DNA of 64,000 nt from Bedellia somnulentella (Eukaryota; Arthropoda; Insecta; Lepidoptera; Bedelliidae). This document shows, piece by piece, positions 22,048 through 43,705 of this stretch (the stretch's first letter is position 1; the number at the start of each line of letters is the position of its first letter). The notes under the pieces are model-generated. The model made no database searches and was not told the DNA's origin. It saw only the letters and a program-made list of their open reading frames with translations. The stretch is from the NCBI GenBank assembly GCA_963576735.1, contig OY755181.1, positions 1,364,001-1,428,000 on the forward strand. Direction: 5' to 3'. Position numbers and translations under genes: made by a program.

Positions 22048-22551
22048 ATTAGCACAGTAAAAATAGAAAGAGATCTGTTACATTCTTAATGGATTTTACT
22101 AAAAATCGCATTAGTATAAAGTTTGCACTATACTGATACGTTGAAACGCCAAGCAAAACATAATGTAATCAAGCTTTCACAACCTGCATAAAGAGATTCC
22201 GCAAATCCAACATCCATCTCACATAGACGCTGCACGCTACATAATGCAGTGACGCAGCCGACCCTTTCCGCTCTGCAGTCGCGCTACATTCGTATGCGCT
22301 CCGCTTCGCTCCGCTCCGTGCATTATCGCATCAGCATGCTATTTATAACGTCTACGTTGCACGTTTCTACAAATTGCACTTAGGTAGCTTCAGATTCGTT
22401 ATTCTAGCAATTGTGTACTCTACTTTACATTTAATTGGGATAGTCGGAAAGGAAGATAGGAATAAAATAAAGATTTGGAACAAAATAAATACTGCAAAAG
22501 ATGTAATAATAAAAATTCAACTTTATATCGAGATCAAAAGGGTACAAACTT

Positions 22552-22594
<43 letters not shown>

Positions 22595-22795
22595 TAATAG
22601 ATAATAATGCAACTCTCGGTTTAGTAACTTTTTTGTTCTCAATAGTGTTAAGTAACTTTTTTGTTTAGTTTTTTCGGCAACTAAAGTATACTCTCATACT
22701 TAGTTTATACAAAAACCCTAATTCGATTAATAAACAATTCTTCTTTTCTTATTATTACCCATGTTGACTAGGGTTTACCATTAATTACTCTTATA
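22048..22795. other. No gene seen; (GT)n microsatellite
   Basis: No coding frame recognised. A less AT-rich patch at 22220-22330 has repeated CTCCGCTTCG-like steps. Confidence 0.35.
22553..22592 (+). repeat. (GT)n microsatellite
   Basis: About 20 perfect GT units. Confidence 0.95.
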
Positions 22796-23036
22796 ACATA
22801 CATATACTCACGGCTATAAATCACTTGAAGGGGTAGCCAGAGCTAAGGAAAAAGAAATTCCTCAGCCACATTTGGAAGTTGAGTGGGGAAAAGATGTCAA
22901 ATTAAGGTTGTTGGTGATGGGTCTCCAACCGCATCGCCCAATAATCCCTTAAAAGCCCCAATACCGTTAGTAGCCTCTTACGTACACCCACCGGAAGAAA
23001 TGGGGTAGTGCTATTCTAAGCCGACACTACACAGCA
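22796..23036 (-). repeat. SINE-B, full-length copy
   Basis: Reverse orientation: CATATACTCACGGCTATAAA, GGGTAGCCAGAGCT, CCTCAGCCACATTTGGAAG, GGTGATGGGTCTCCAACCGC, CCGTTAGTAGCCTCTTACG, GGTAGTGCTATTCTAAGCC, ending GACACTACACAGCA. This is the reference for both ends of the family. Confidence 0.9.
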
Positions 23037-24395
23037 AATTACATCTTATAAATTAAATATATTATCGATAAAAGTGTGTAAGACTCAGTGAAATACACAT
23101 GCTTTAAGGTAATATTATCGCCATGCATAATCAAAGACGCGTCCACTATTTTATAGTTATTTAAAGATTGTTTAATATCCTTCCGACGTCGGACGAGCAC
23201 ACGAAATTTGTAATTACATTAGCGCAACTCCCTAAATCCCCATTAAATGTAACAAAGGCTGTTGCGGAGTTGGAAAGATGAATAATGAGCGGCTGATAAG
23301 TCGAGCCTCGTTTCCTGACAACATCAAATGCAGCCCTGCATAATTAATTAACACTAATAGGCGACGAGGACACGCGACTGAATTATATATCGTGACGGCA
23401 TTTTGTGAATCTGGGAATAGTCTGTATTTTACTGTGATAAACTAATTTGTTTTATGAACTTTCCGGCCTTTGGTAGTTGTCAGTATCAGAACGTATCTTT
23501 GGGTACTCGAAACTCGACTTGTATTATGTACTTTGTATATCAAATACTCTTATTTATAAAATGAATTGTGGTCTATTGCGCCGAAATGACTTGAATTGAA
23601 GTTTCAGTGCTTTAAATTCATCTTCCGGCATATTTCTTGTTCCAAGCAATTTGATATTTATTTCTATTGGAATTAAAAGATTATATTAGGATGTGTAGTA
23701 TCAAAATAGTGTAGAAGACTCCACTATTCAGGATTTTTCAAAATATAGCCCTATGTGGGTTAGTGACATCGACTATAAATAGTTATTAAATAAGTACTGG
23801 CAGCTATTGACACATAAATGTTCCATATTCAAACTAGTGTCATGTCACCCTTCCCCATTACGCAAGACCCCAGTAACACAGACAAAGATCCCAGGAGTTT
23901 ATTACGAATCTCATTCATGACCCAATTCTAAAAACAAGCTCTGATATCCCAACCATTAACCAACTGTTTACATGGGAAACTATTTAAATAACTTTATTGA
24001 CAGTGGCCGCCGTTATGCTAATTGTGCGTGTATATGTATGAAAGATCCACATTGTGTGAAATTAAATTTTCATATGAATTATAATGAACGCGGGTTGCCA
24101 GCATCAAAGGTGCGGTTTCACTACGTCCCGGGGGTGAGATGTCGGATAATTGTGGAAATTGCCACCCGATCACGTAATTATATATTATTCCGATATGTAT
24201 GTATTGAAACTGCGATAATTTCTACTCCACTGGCATACTTGTACATCGATGAATTAGGTTGATAATGATGCATTTACTTGCTTGTAATTATGTTTCTTGT
24301 ACTAGAATAGTCGGTATTGCAATCACGTTTTATGTCAAGTCACTGAAGCACGACGCGTGTGCTTATGATATTTATTATATCATAAGTATTATATA
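23037..24395. other. No gene seen
   Basis: AT-rich; no exon or repeat recognised. An open frame at 23972-24262 was considered and rejected. Confidence 0.35.
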
Positions 24396-25167
24396 ACACA
24401 AGGGAATAGCATTTTTGTTGCATGAAATATTTTGTCATTTTAGGGGTACTGATTTCAAATTTGAACTCAGATTGTTTGTATCAGCTTTAATTTTCGAGAT
24501 ACAAAAAAAACGCGTTTATAAAGAAAAAATATTTTTTTTATAGAATATTACTAGAAAAGCAAACATTACTCTTAAAAAACATTCGGTCGGGCCGGGTAAT
24601 AGATAAAAAGTTAGGGTAACAGCATTTCAAACGGTTTTTTTGATAATTTTAACCAAACAAAAATAACAATCATCTTGATGATTGGTAGGTTCCCGCCCCA
24701 GCATTGGTGTTTGATACTTAAAATGGGGTCTTTTCTTATTTGCCCATAATCTCAAAGACTCCACACACGTTTTACAAACCAAATGAGGGACCCAGTACGT
24801 GTCACGGGTGTCCAAAGGGAATCCAAAGTAATTGAAATGCACTTGTTTTATGACCTCCGACATACTTAGTCTACAATATTTAAATGTATATTCACCACAG
24901 ATGTTACAAACACTGTTAGGATCGTTTTTACAATTATTTCTCGTCGTTGACATTGTTAAATAAATATTTTTTTAGTGAATAGCACGATTGATTTGTATTT
25001 AAAGTGTTACTAGTAAAGAAATACGTTTGACCGTTGTGTATATAAAAAAAAGAAAAGCTGTTAGAGAAAAACTGAAAGTAGATTTAAAATCAGCGACATC
25101 AAATAAGTAAACAACAGGCATAAAATTTCATGCAACAAAAAGAAAGTTAAATTTTGTTCCCTTGTGT
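24396..25167 (-). mobile_element. Small inverted-repeat unit carrying a cysteine-rich ORF
   Basis: Outer inverted repeats ACACAAGGGAA (24396-24406) and TTCCCTTGTGT (25157-25167) are perfect over 11 bp. Inner matching arms follow: TTTTTGTTGCATGAAAT (24412-24428) and ATTTCATGCAACAAAAA (25125-25141). Between them lies one - strand ORF. The layout is that of a small DNA transposon or MITE. No target duplication could be fixed, so the superfamily is unknown. Confidence 0.6.
24627..24953 (-). CDS. Cysteine-rich zinc-binding-like protein, 108 codons
   Basis: ATG at 24953, stop at 24627. Three CxxC pairs are visible: NICG near residue 18, CKTC near 61, and CYFC near 96, plus HLVC and a conserved-looking tail NHQDDCYFC. 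The spacing recalls the ZAD type of insect zinc-binding domain. Short proteins ending in a DDCYFC block recur in insect genomes, to my recollection in repeat-associated contexts; this is memory, not a search result. The only ORF in its inverted-repeat unit. Frame is complete, without lesions. Function unknown. Confidence 0.5.
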   Translation of the reverse strand: MSTTRNNCKNDPNSVCNICGEYTFKYCRLSMSEVIKQVHFNYFGFPLDTRDTYWVPHLVCKTCVESLRLWANKKRPHFKYQTPMLGREPTNHQDDCYFCLVKIIKKTV

Positions 25168-32588
<7,421 letters not shown>

Positions 32589-32705
32589 GTACGACGCCAC
32601 GCGCACTACGCTACCTACTACACCCATTTACATAGCAACATGTAGGATAATACATACAAACATACAGGTTGAACACAGAACCTCCTTTCTTTTTGCAGTC
32701 GGTGA

Positions 32706-32905
32706 NNNNNNNNNNNNNNNNNNNNNNNNNNNNNNNNNNNNNNNNNNNNNNNNNNNNNNNNNNNNNNNNNNNNNNNNNNNNNNNNNNNNNNNNNNNNNNN
32801 NNNNNNNNNNNNNNNNNNNNNNNNNNNNNNNNNNNNNNNNNNNNNNNNNNNNNNNNNNNNNNNNNNNNNNNNNNNNNNNNNNNNNNNNNNNNNNNNNNNN
32901 NNNNN
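32706..32905. other. Assembly gap of exactly 200 N
   Basis: A round-number run of N, the style used as a placeholder for a gap of unknown size. Smg1 (+) enters from the left and scribble (-) enters from the right, both lacking their 3' exons. Confidence 0.98.
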
Positions 32906-34147
32906 TAAAATATAATGAACACCTAATAATTAGCGGTAACCTAAAAACAATGGCGTCCCCATTCGACTCATAAGGAAATCCAAACGATAAACCAATGATA
33001 AACCGGCGTTGATTTTTTAATTTTAATGATGGCATTGTCAGACTGGATACGGAGTGCACCTGCCACGTACGTGCGAGCATGCGGATTGACAGGACCTTAG
33101 TATGTGTGTCGCGTACTGAATTTTAATCTGACGTATTCATTCAGATTCACCTGTTAAATACGATCCTTTTAACTACTTGTACTCATGGCTAGTCTATTCT
33201 AAAGCGAAAATATCTATTGATATAACAAAAGTGCTAAAAAAACATTTCTTCCAGCGAATTTTGTAACAGGAGACTTGATTTTTAAGTAATAATCTATTAT
33301 TTTACACACATTCGCAAATCAACTCACATTTGGCTAAAGATTCTCTAACTCTGAAACGCTAGCTACCCATTTTCGTATTTATTGCCGTAGAGTAGAGGTT
33401 GGTAAAAGACGGATTTTCAACCATATCGAACGAAAATTACTTACAACCCTATAACCCTTAGTCACCATTTACGATATAAAGATTCCATCGGGAAGAGATG
33501 TCTCTAAGCCATCTATATGATCAAGATTGTAAGTTTATTTGAAAAGTAATTTCTTTCGTATGAATTTGGACAAAAGTTGTATTTTTTTTTAAATCACATC
33601 TATGTGGCGCCTAGTATTTAAAAGGAAAAGTCATACTTAGCTTAGCTATTGTTTTCCCATTTAATATAAAATTTATTACTATGAATCATGATTGCTATGC
33701 TATCTTTAATTGCATGTCATAATAAGATGCGACTATTTCATGTCTCACAATTATAAAACAATAAAAGAGCTATTATTAGAATTATTCCATGAATACTTCT
33801 GTAATTATTATCTTTCTATTAGCTTTTCGGCCGCTACTAAGTCCGTGTAGATAATAATTTTTCATCCAAGATAGCCAAATATCGAAACACTATACTAAGT
33901 CAAAAAACAATATTACAGATAAGCTAAATATTAAACATTTTTGTTTTATAGTTTAACCCAACATAAGCTATGACAGTTAAAATACTGTATTGTTACAAAT
34001 AATTACAATTATTTATTGGTGTACTTTTTTTTAAAATACTTTTAGTCGCATATTTCCATCATATTTTGTCATAGGTATAACCTAAAACTAAATAACACTT
34101 ACTACCTAAAGGTTGTCAAATAGTCCCAGTAAACTTGAGTTTTATTA
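32906..34147. other. No exon seen downstream of the gap
   Basis: AT-rich. Neither further Smg1 exons (+) nor the third scribble exon (-) could be recognised. Confidence 0.45.
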
Positions 34148-34396
34148 TGCCGTGTAGTGCCGGCTTAGAATGTCGCTACCCCTTTCTACCCACGGGTGTC
34201 GTAAGAGGCGACTAAAGGTATTGGGGCTTTTTATTGGATTTTTGGGCAATGCGGTTGGAGACCCATCACCAAAAACTTTATTTTTAACATCTTTTCCCTA
34301 CTCAACTTCCAAAACAGGCTGAGGAATTTATAATTCCTACTTGGCTACCCCTTCGAGGGAAATATAGCCGTGAGTATATGTATGAGTATATGTATG
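34148..34396 (+). repeat. SINE-B, full-length copy
   Basis: TGCCGTGTAGTGCCGGCTTA to GCCGTGAGTATATGTATG, with the tail partly duplicated (GAGTATATGTATG twice). Confidence 0.9.
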
Positions 34397-34447
34397 TTAT
34401 TTAATGTATAATTCAAACACACAATTCAAGCTGAATTATATTACTTA

Positions 34448-37967
<3,520 letters not shown>

Positions 37968-38341
37968 TATTCTCTAAGACTCAAACGTTCACGCCATATA
38001 TCCCCGAAGGGGTTGGCAGAGGTACTAATACTTCTGAACATTACGTGACATTGTCACCCGGTGTTCAGAGTACCCACGTTTTGGTTGGACAGTGTACTCA
38101 CGTGATAGGGGGCAGACGCTGAGCTATCACCGTTTCACACGATTACACTGCCACATGACTAAGTACAACTCAGCCATGTGTGTTTCCTCACGGTTTTTTC
38201 CCTCACCGTTAACAACCATGATAAATTAACCACACATAATATGTCTTTAGAAAATATAAATTGGTGTAGGCCAGACCCGGGACCACTAGTCGTCTGCACG
38301 ATAAGTGGTGTTCTACCCACTGAGCTATCACGTCGCCATCA
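37968..38341 (-). repeat. SINE-A, complete copy with target-site duplication
   Basis: TGAATATCATA flanks it on both sides (37957-37967 and 38342-38352). In its own orientation it starts GGCGACGTGATAGCTCAGTG (A box TAGCTCAGTGG), runs through the body and ends at TTCGGGGATATATGGCGTG followed by AACGTTTGAG. About 370 bp, the reference copy for the family. Confidence 0.9.
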
Positions 38342-38686
38342 TGAATATCATACATACCTTATGTATGATAAAAACTAAAAGGTCTCCAGCCACAACCCCA
38401 ACATAAATCAAAAATCCTAAGTTGGCTAATAGTACAGCAACGGGAAGATGTGGGTAAGTGCTCTTCTAAACTTACACTATCAGTGTCTTCTATGGAAATC
38501 CAAATAGAACATACTTATACAACCACTGTAAAAGGAACAAAATAAAATCTAACGTGAAGACGAGCTCTAACTAAAGGAGTTTCTAAAGGAAAAATTACCG
38601 TGTTAAATAAAAGAACAACAATAAAGCCTTGTCGCTTTGCATTAGTAGCAAGAAAGAAGCTTGTTTTTTCTTGCAGTATATCATAC

Positions 38687-38973
38687 ATACACTCACGCCA
38701 TTAGTTCCCATTGATCGATCGCCACTTCGTACGGTCCTGACAAACCTCTCTTGCTTCGTTTAATTTCATCAATTTTTTCATACATGCCCTTTTATTCTTC
38801 ATACTTCGGACGCCTGCCTTTTTGAGCACTCTCTCAATTTGGTCCAAGTGTGTTCTCCGTGGTCATCCTCTACTAACATTACCATCCACACTAGCTCTAT
38901 AGAGCTCTTTTACCAATTTTCTACCATCCATCCTCTCTACGTACCCAAACCATCTCAACATTCCTTTTTCTTT
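38687..38973 (-). repeat. RTE LINE 3' fragment
   Basis: CATACACTCACGCCATTAG, then GATCGCCACTTCGTACGG and onward to the RWFG-coding region (CCAAACCATCTCAACATTCC). Confidence 0.85.
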
Positions 38974-40139
38974 AATTGGTGGTGGTGCTGTGGTGCTTTA
39001 CATTTTCTCTATATATGTGTTTTTATCTGTATAACTTCTTGCAATTCAATTGTGAAACTAGTAAGTGAAAATAGAAAAGCCTGTATTACACATCTAAATT
39101 AAATCATTTTATAGAAACAATATTATTACTGAATATAAATACAATTTAGTGGTCTTATCACTCAAAGGAATATCTTTCAGTCAATCTTTTTCACTAACCA
39201 AAATATGATTAGTTTTATTGTGGTAATATTTTTGTGGATGTACTGGCAACATTGTTTACTGTCAAAAAAATCAAAACTTTTACCAAGTTGGCTATAGGAA
39301 GCACGATAAAACAAACGTCCATACCAATGACTTAAAAGTATAACGTCAAATCACTTGGATTCCTTTTGTTTGCATAGTGTAAACCTAGCATTAGTATTAT
39401 ATTAGGTTCGGTTCCCAGCATCGTCGTTAACAATTTTTTTTACCCAACTAAAGTTTTAATTTTAATTCACTCACTGATAGGCCATGAAGAAAAAATCTAT
39501 CGATATGAATTAATTTACTGATAAGCCATCCATAATTCAGTATTTAATAAGTTAAGAAACCTAGTAAAATACTATATGTACAGTTTTAATACTGCTTTGA
39601 ATAAATATATCGTTTTTTCTGTTTATTCAATAATACAGGTATGTTGATAGATTATATATCTAGATTTATAGACGAATGACCAAATGCGAAGTAATAAAAA
39701 ATAGTAGTAGTATTATAGTATCTTATATTTTAGATTCATAAACAAAATCTCACTTGACTGTTGCTTTTGTAAAAACGAATGATAAAATAAGGTTTTTTAA
39801 AATTATGTGAAATCAATTTCTTCATAAATAACAATAATAATTAAAAATATTTGTTGATGATATCATGTATCAAAAGGATTACTAAACTCTTTCATTTATT
39901 ATTTAACTGAACCTTATGAGGTATGTATGAGAGGAATGATGAATGTTAAGAAACCGAAAGTGATTTCTCAGGTTTGTGCAAAATGGCGAACTTAGTTTTC
40001 TAATTATTACTTTAGAAAGTGCAATTGATTAAGTCAGCCCCGTCTATTTAGGGTTAACTTGGTAATATGCTGGTCTTGCAGAAAATTTGAAGTTATAACA
40101 TTATGAAAATTACATAGTTTTGTTTTATATACACAATAC
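38974..40139. other. No gene seen
   Basis: AT-rich intergenic sequence between divergent scribble and P5CR. No exon or repeat recognised. Confidence 0.4.
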
Positions 40140-40470
40140 AACATGATAGTCCAATGGGTAGAACACCCGCCCATAAACAGACAGGCATGAGTTCAAATCC
40201 CGGGTTGGGCCTACACCAATTTGTCTTTTCTAAAGTCCTATGTGTGGTTAATTTATCATGGTTGTTAACGGTGGAAGAAAACATTGTGCGGAAACACACA
40301 TGGCCGAGTTGTGACAGTCTATTCATACAAAACGGCGATAGGCCTGCCCCCTACCATGTGAGTACACTGTCTAAGTAAAACGTGGGTACCTACTTTTGAC
40401 ACTAGCTGGCACACTTTGACACTACTTCGGGGATAATCAGTGTGAATGTTTATGTTATGAATATTTAAGA
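40140..40470 (+). repeat. SINE-A, near complete
   Basis: tRNA-like head with B box GAGTTCAAATCCC (about 40189-40201), body TTGTCTTTTCTAAAGTCC and GGTTAATTTATCATGG, ends CTTCGGGGATAATCAGTGTG and GAATGTTTATGTTATG. Best-preserved B box of the five copies. Confidence 0.88.
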
Positions 40471-40668
40471 TCCCTTAACCCTTATTACTATTATAAATCA
40501 TGTTAACAATGAAAAATGTTGGTTACACTTACACAACTTATAGCAAGAACTGGGTTTATGTTAGTAATTTACAATGCAATAAATTTAAAGTAATTTCAAT
40601 TGAAAGTTAAATCATATTAAAGTTATTTATAATAATATTACATGATTATTTAATCTTACATTCTTACA

Positions 40669-40862
40669 TATACTCATGGCTATGAATCCCTATTAGGGAA
40701 TCCAGAAATACAGAATAAGATATTCTCAGCCACTTTTAGTAGTTGATTGAAGAAAAATATGTAAAGGTTTTTGGTGATGATTCTCCAACCAGATTGCCCA
40801 AAAATCACTTAAAAAACCTAGAAAAACTTAGTTGCCTCTTATGAACAACCATGGGAAGAAAT
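40669..40862 (-). repeat. SINE-B, diverged copy
   Basis: CATATACTCATGGCTATGAA, CTCAGCCACTTTTAG, TTGGTGATGATTCTCCAACC, GTTGCCTCTTATGAAC. A second copy follows directly. Confidence 0.75.
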
Positions 40863-41030
40863 GCATATATATACTCACGGCTATAAATCCCTTGAAGGGG
40901 TAGCCAGAGCTAAGGAATAAGAAATTCCTCAGCCACTTTTGGAAAGATAAGTGAGGACAAGATAGTTAAATAAAGTTTGTTGGTGATGGGGCTCAAACCT
41001 CTTTACCCAAAAATCCTTATCTTCCAACAG
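40863..41030 (-). repeat. SINE-B, partial copy
   Basis: GCATATATATACTCACGGC, GGGTAGCCAGAGCTAAGG, CCTCAGCCACTTTTGG, TTGGTGATGGGGCTCAAACC; its 5' third is missing. Confidence 0.8.
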
Positions 41031-41129
41031 AAAAAATGAACTAAACACTCTAGAATACAGAGTTTTTTGTGTTTGGTATAGATCTGGTCTTATTCAACAT
41101 TTCAAATAGATATTTTTTTCACAGAAATC

Positions 41130-41202
41130 ATGTCATTCAACTTAGGTTTCATTGGTGGAGGCAATATGTCTTCAGCTATTGCTAAAGGGATTTTAAGTAA
41201 AG
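41130..41202 (+). CDS. P5CR: P5CR coding exon 1
   Basis: ATG context AAATCATGTC; 24 codons plus one base, ending ILSK-G, donor GTAATA. Encodes the first strand and glycine loop of the Rossmann fold. Confidence 0.93.
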
Positions 41203-43668
41203 GTAATATTTATAGATTCTTAATTACTGTAATTTACTTTATAACACCATCCAGTTATTAAGGAACTAGTCTAAGAATAGGTAAGCTGCAACTAATCATA
41301 GCATTACTCAAATTTGGCGATCAGGGTGATTAAGGGTAAAAATAATTTTTTAAACTTAATATAGTTCATTGCAAGTTGTTCTTGATTCAGTATTTTCTTT
41401 AGTAGGAGAAAAAACATAAATCCAGGGATTAAATATGAAGTAGATATCATGATGACATAACTGCCTCTATGGCATATCACGTGAAAATTTAACTTACAAT
41501 AAATAAATATGATTGCAGTATTTCGTGGGGCATGTTAAGCCTTCAGTCCTAGCTAGTATCATGTTAGGATTAACTAATCTACAAGCCAATTATCATGCAA
41601 TTTAGGCTACTTATCCTAATCAGTAATGGCTTGAGCTGAGGAAATTTTTGTGTCATACGGGATGTTTGGTAGAGTGTTGGTTGATGGTATTGCTCTCAAA
41701 TAATAATTTTGTTGGTATTTATGAAATAAATGTAGGGTCAACTTCAGGGAGTGTGGAGGTTTTGAAATAAAAACCCAAAATAGCGGTACACTTCGTATAA
41801 TTTCATCTTTCACAACCACTTGCCGATACAACGGACTACTGACAATTGCCCACGCATTTTTTATTTTTTTTGTTTTGTTTACCGGTGGGGAAATCCTCAT
41901 GGATCCCCCGTCGCTCGAGAGAGCGACGGGGGTATGTCGGACTTTTACCGACTAAAACCCCACCGGTTCGGTGCTGCTGGCCCTGCGGCCTGTGCGGCGT
42001 CACCATGACTTTTGTGCCGGGCGGCTGAAGGCCGCCCTGGCGGGGACAAGGCCGCCCTGGCGGGGAGTCATTGCCCACGCAAAAACAGAGATCGTATATT
42101 TATACCTTACCTAACCTCAAATCAACTGACAGTCTTATTAATAATACTTTACTCAAATTTACATAATCATTATTATAACTCATTTATAAATAAATAATAA
42201 CATTTTAGAAATGAGTATTTACAAAAATTATGGATTTAATTACAATCATTATTTTAATCAGCGTGAGCTGTTTTGAAGTAAAGTCAAACAAGTATCTCAT
42301 TATTCATACACGATACCACTAATACTTATTAAATAGGTAAATAATATGATTACACAATAAAACTATACAGTTTATCAATTATAAATAGTATAAATTATAC
42401 AGTATAATAGCCAATCATAGCACACTCATTATTATAAGCTTACAGCTCGGCCTTCCTGTTATAAGCGAGTCCCTTCGCTTTTGGAAATATTTTTTTAAAG
42501 AATTAATAAAACTTTATTATTTTATATATTTTTTTTATACATAGGTAAGTTCTTGAAATAACTTGTAAATCCTGGTAACAAGTGATTCAAAATTAACAGG
42601 TCCTAATGTGTTAATCCGTACTAATGTTTCATAATTGCGATTGCATTAACTTTTTATACATATATATGCACACACATATCATACACATAGTTTTACAGAC
42701 ATTTACATACTATTTACACATTCAATATACATATATATTTTTATTTACATATTCTACATTACACACTTACAATGTATTTTTTTATTTTTTATTTATACGA
42801 ATTGTAATATTAAGCACATAAATATAGAATAGAATAGAACCCATAATGGTACTCATCACGTACCTCCTCCTCACAGTCCATATATGTCCCCACCAAGGGG
42901 CTCCAGCCCACCCTACATAGGGCGATCTGGCCACAGTCCACCACGCAGGCCAATTGCGGGCTGGCAGACCAACGACCACCACCGCAACAGTAGCCGGGAT
43001 CGACGGCCCAACGTGCCCTCGGAAGCACGGAATCGTCTTAATTCTCGGATAGTCAGGTGATTCAAGCCTGCAATATCCCTCCAAACTCGGTCAAATCTTA
43101 CAAATCAAATTTGTAAGGTGATCACCCCCCCGGGGATCGAACTCGAGACCTCCGCACCCGAAACCAAGCGCTCAACCGCGAGGCCACGGAGGCAGTCATC
43201 ACAGTTAAAACATTTTACAAAGATTACACTGCTAAACAGAAGCACAATTGGTGGCTTAAAACTATCTCTTCCAGACAACTCTTCAATGGAGAGATCAATA
43301 CGTTAGTAAAAAGAATAGGCAGATTCACAACTCACATACTCGTGAGGTTATAACTTAATTATTAATTATTTGTTTATATATTATATCGTACTTATGTGAT
43401 TTTCTTATATATATTTTTTTATTTATTCACTATTTAAATCGCTTAGATCATTACTGCCTTCTAGGTATGACTGTCATTAGGGAGTGCTTTTAAGACGCGG
43501 TACGAGCCTTAATGTCACAATCAGAACTACTATGGTGGTTGCTATGGAAATTTATTATACTGTATGGGACCCCATGTATCAAGTTTATATAAAAATGCTT
43601 CAACAAAATCGAAATAAGTGTATTAAACACCTCACTATAGATTTCCATATTTAGACAACCTTCCTAAC

Positions 43669-43705
<37 letters not shown>

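Noticed and set aside
23972..24262. 96-codon open frame on the + strand
   Set aside because: No recognisable domain, AT-driven composition and no splice or repeat context; likely chance.
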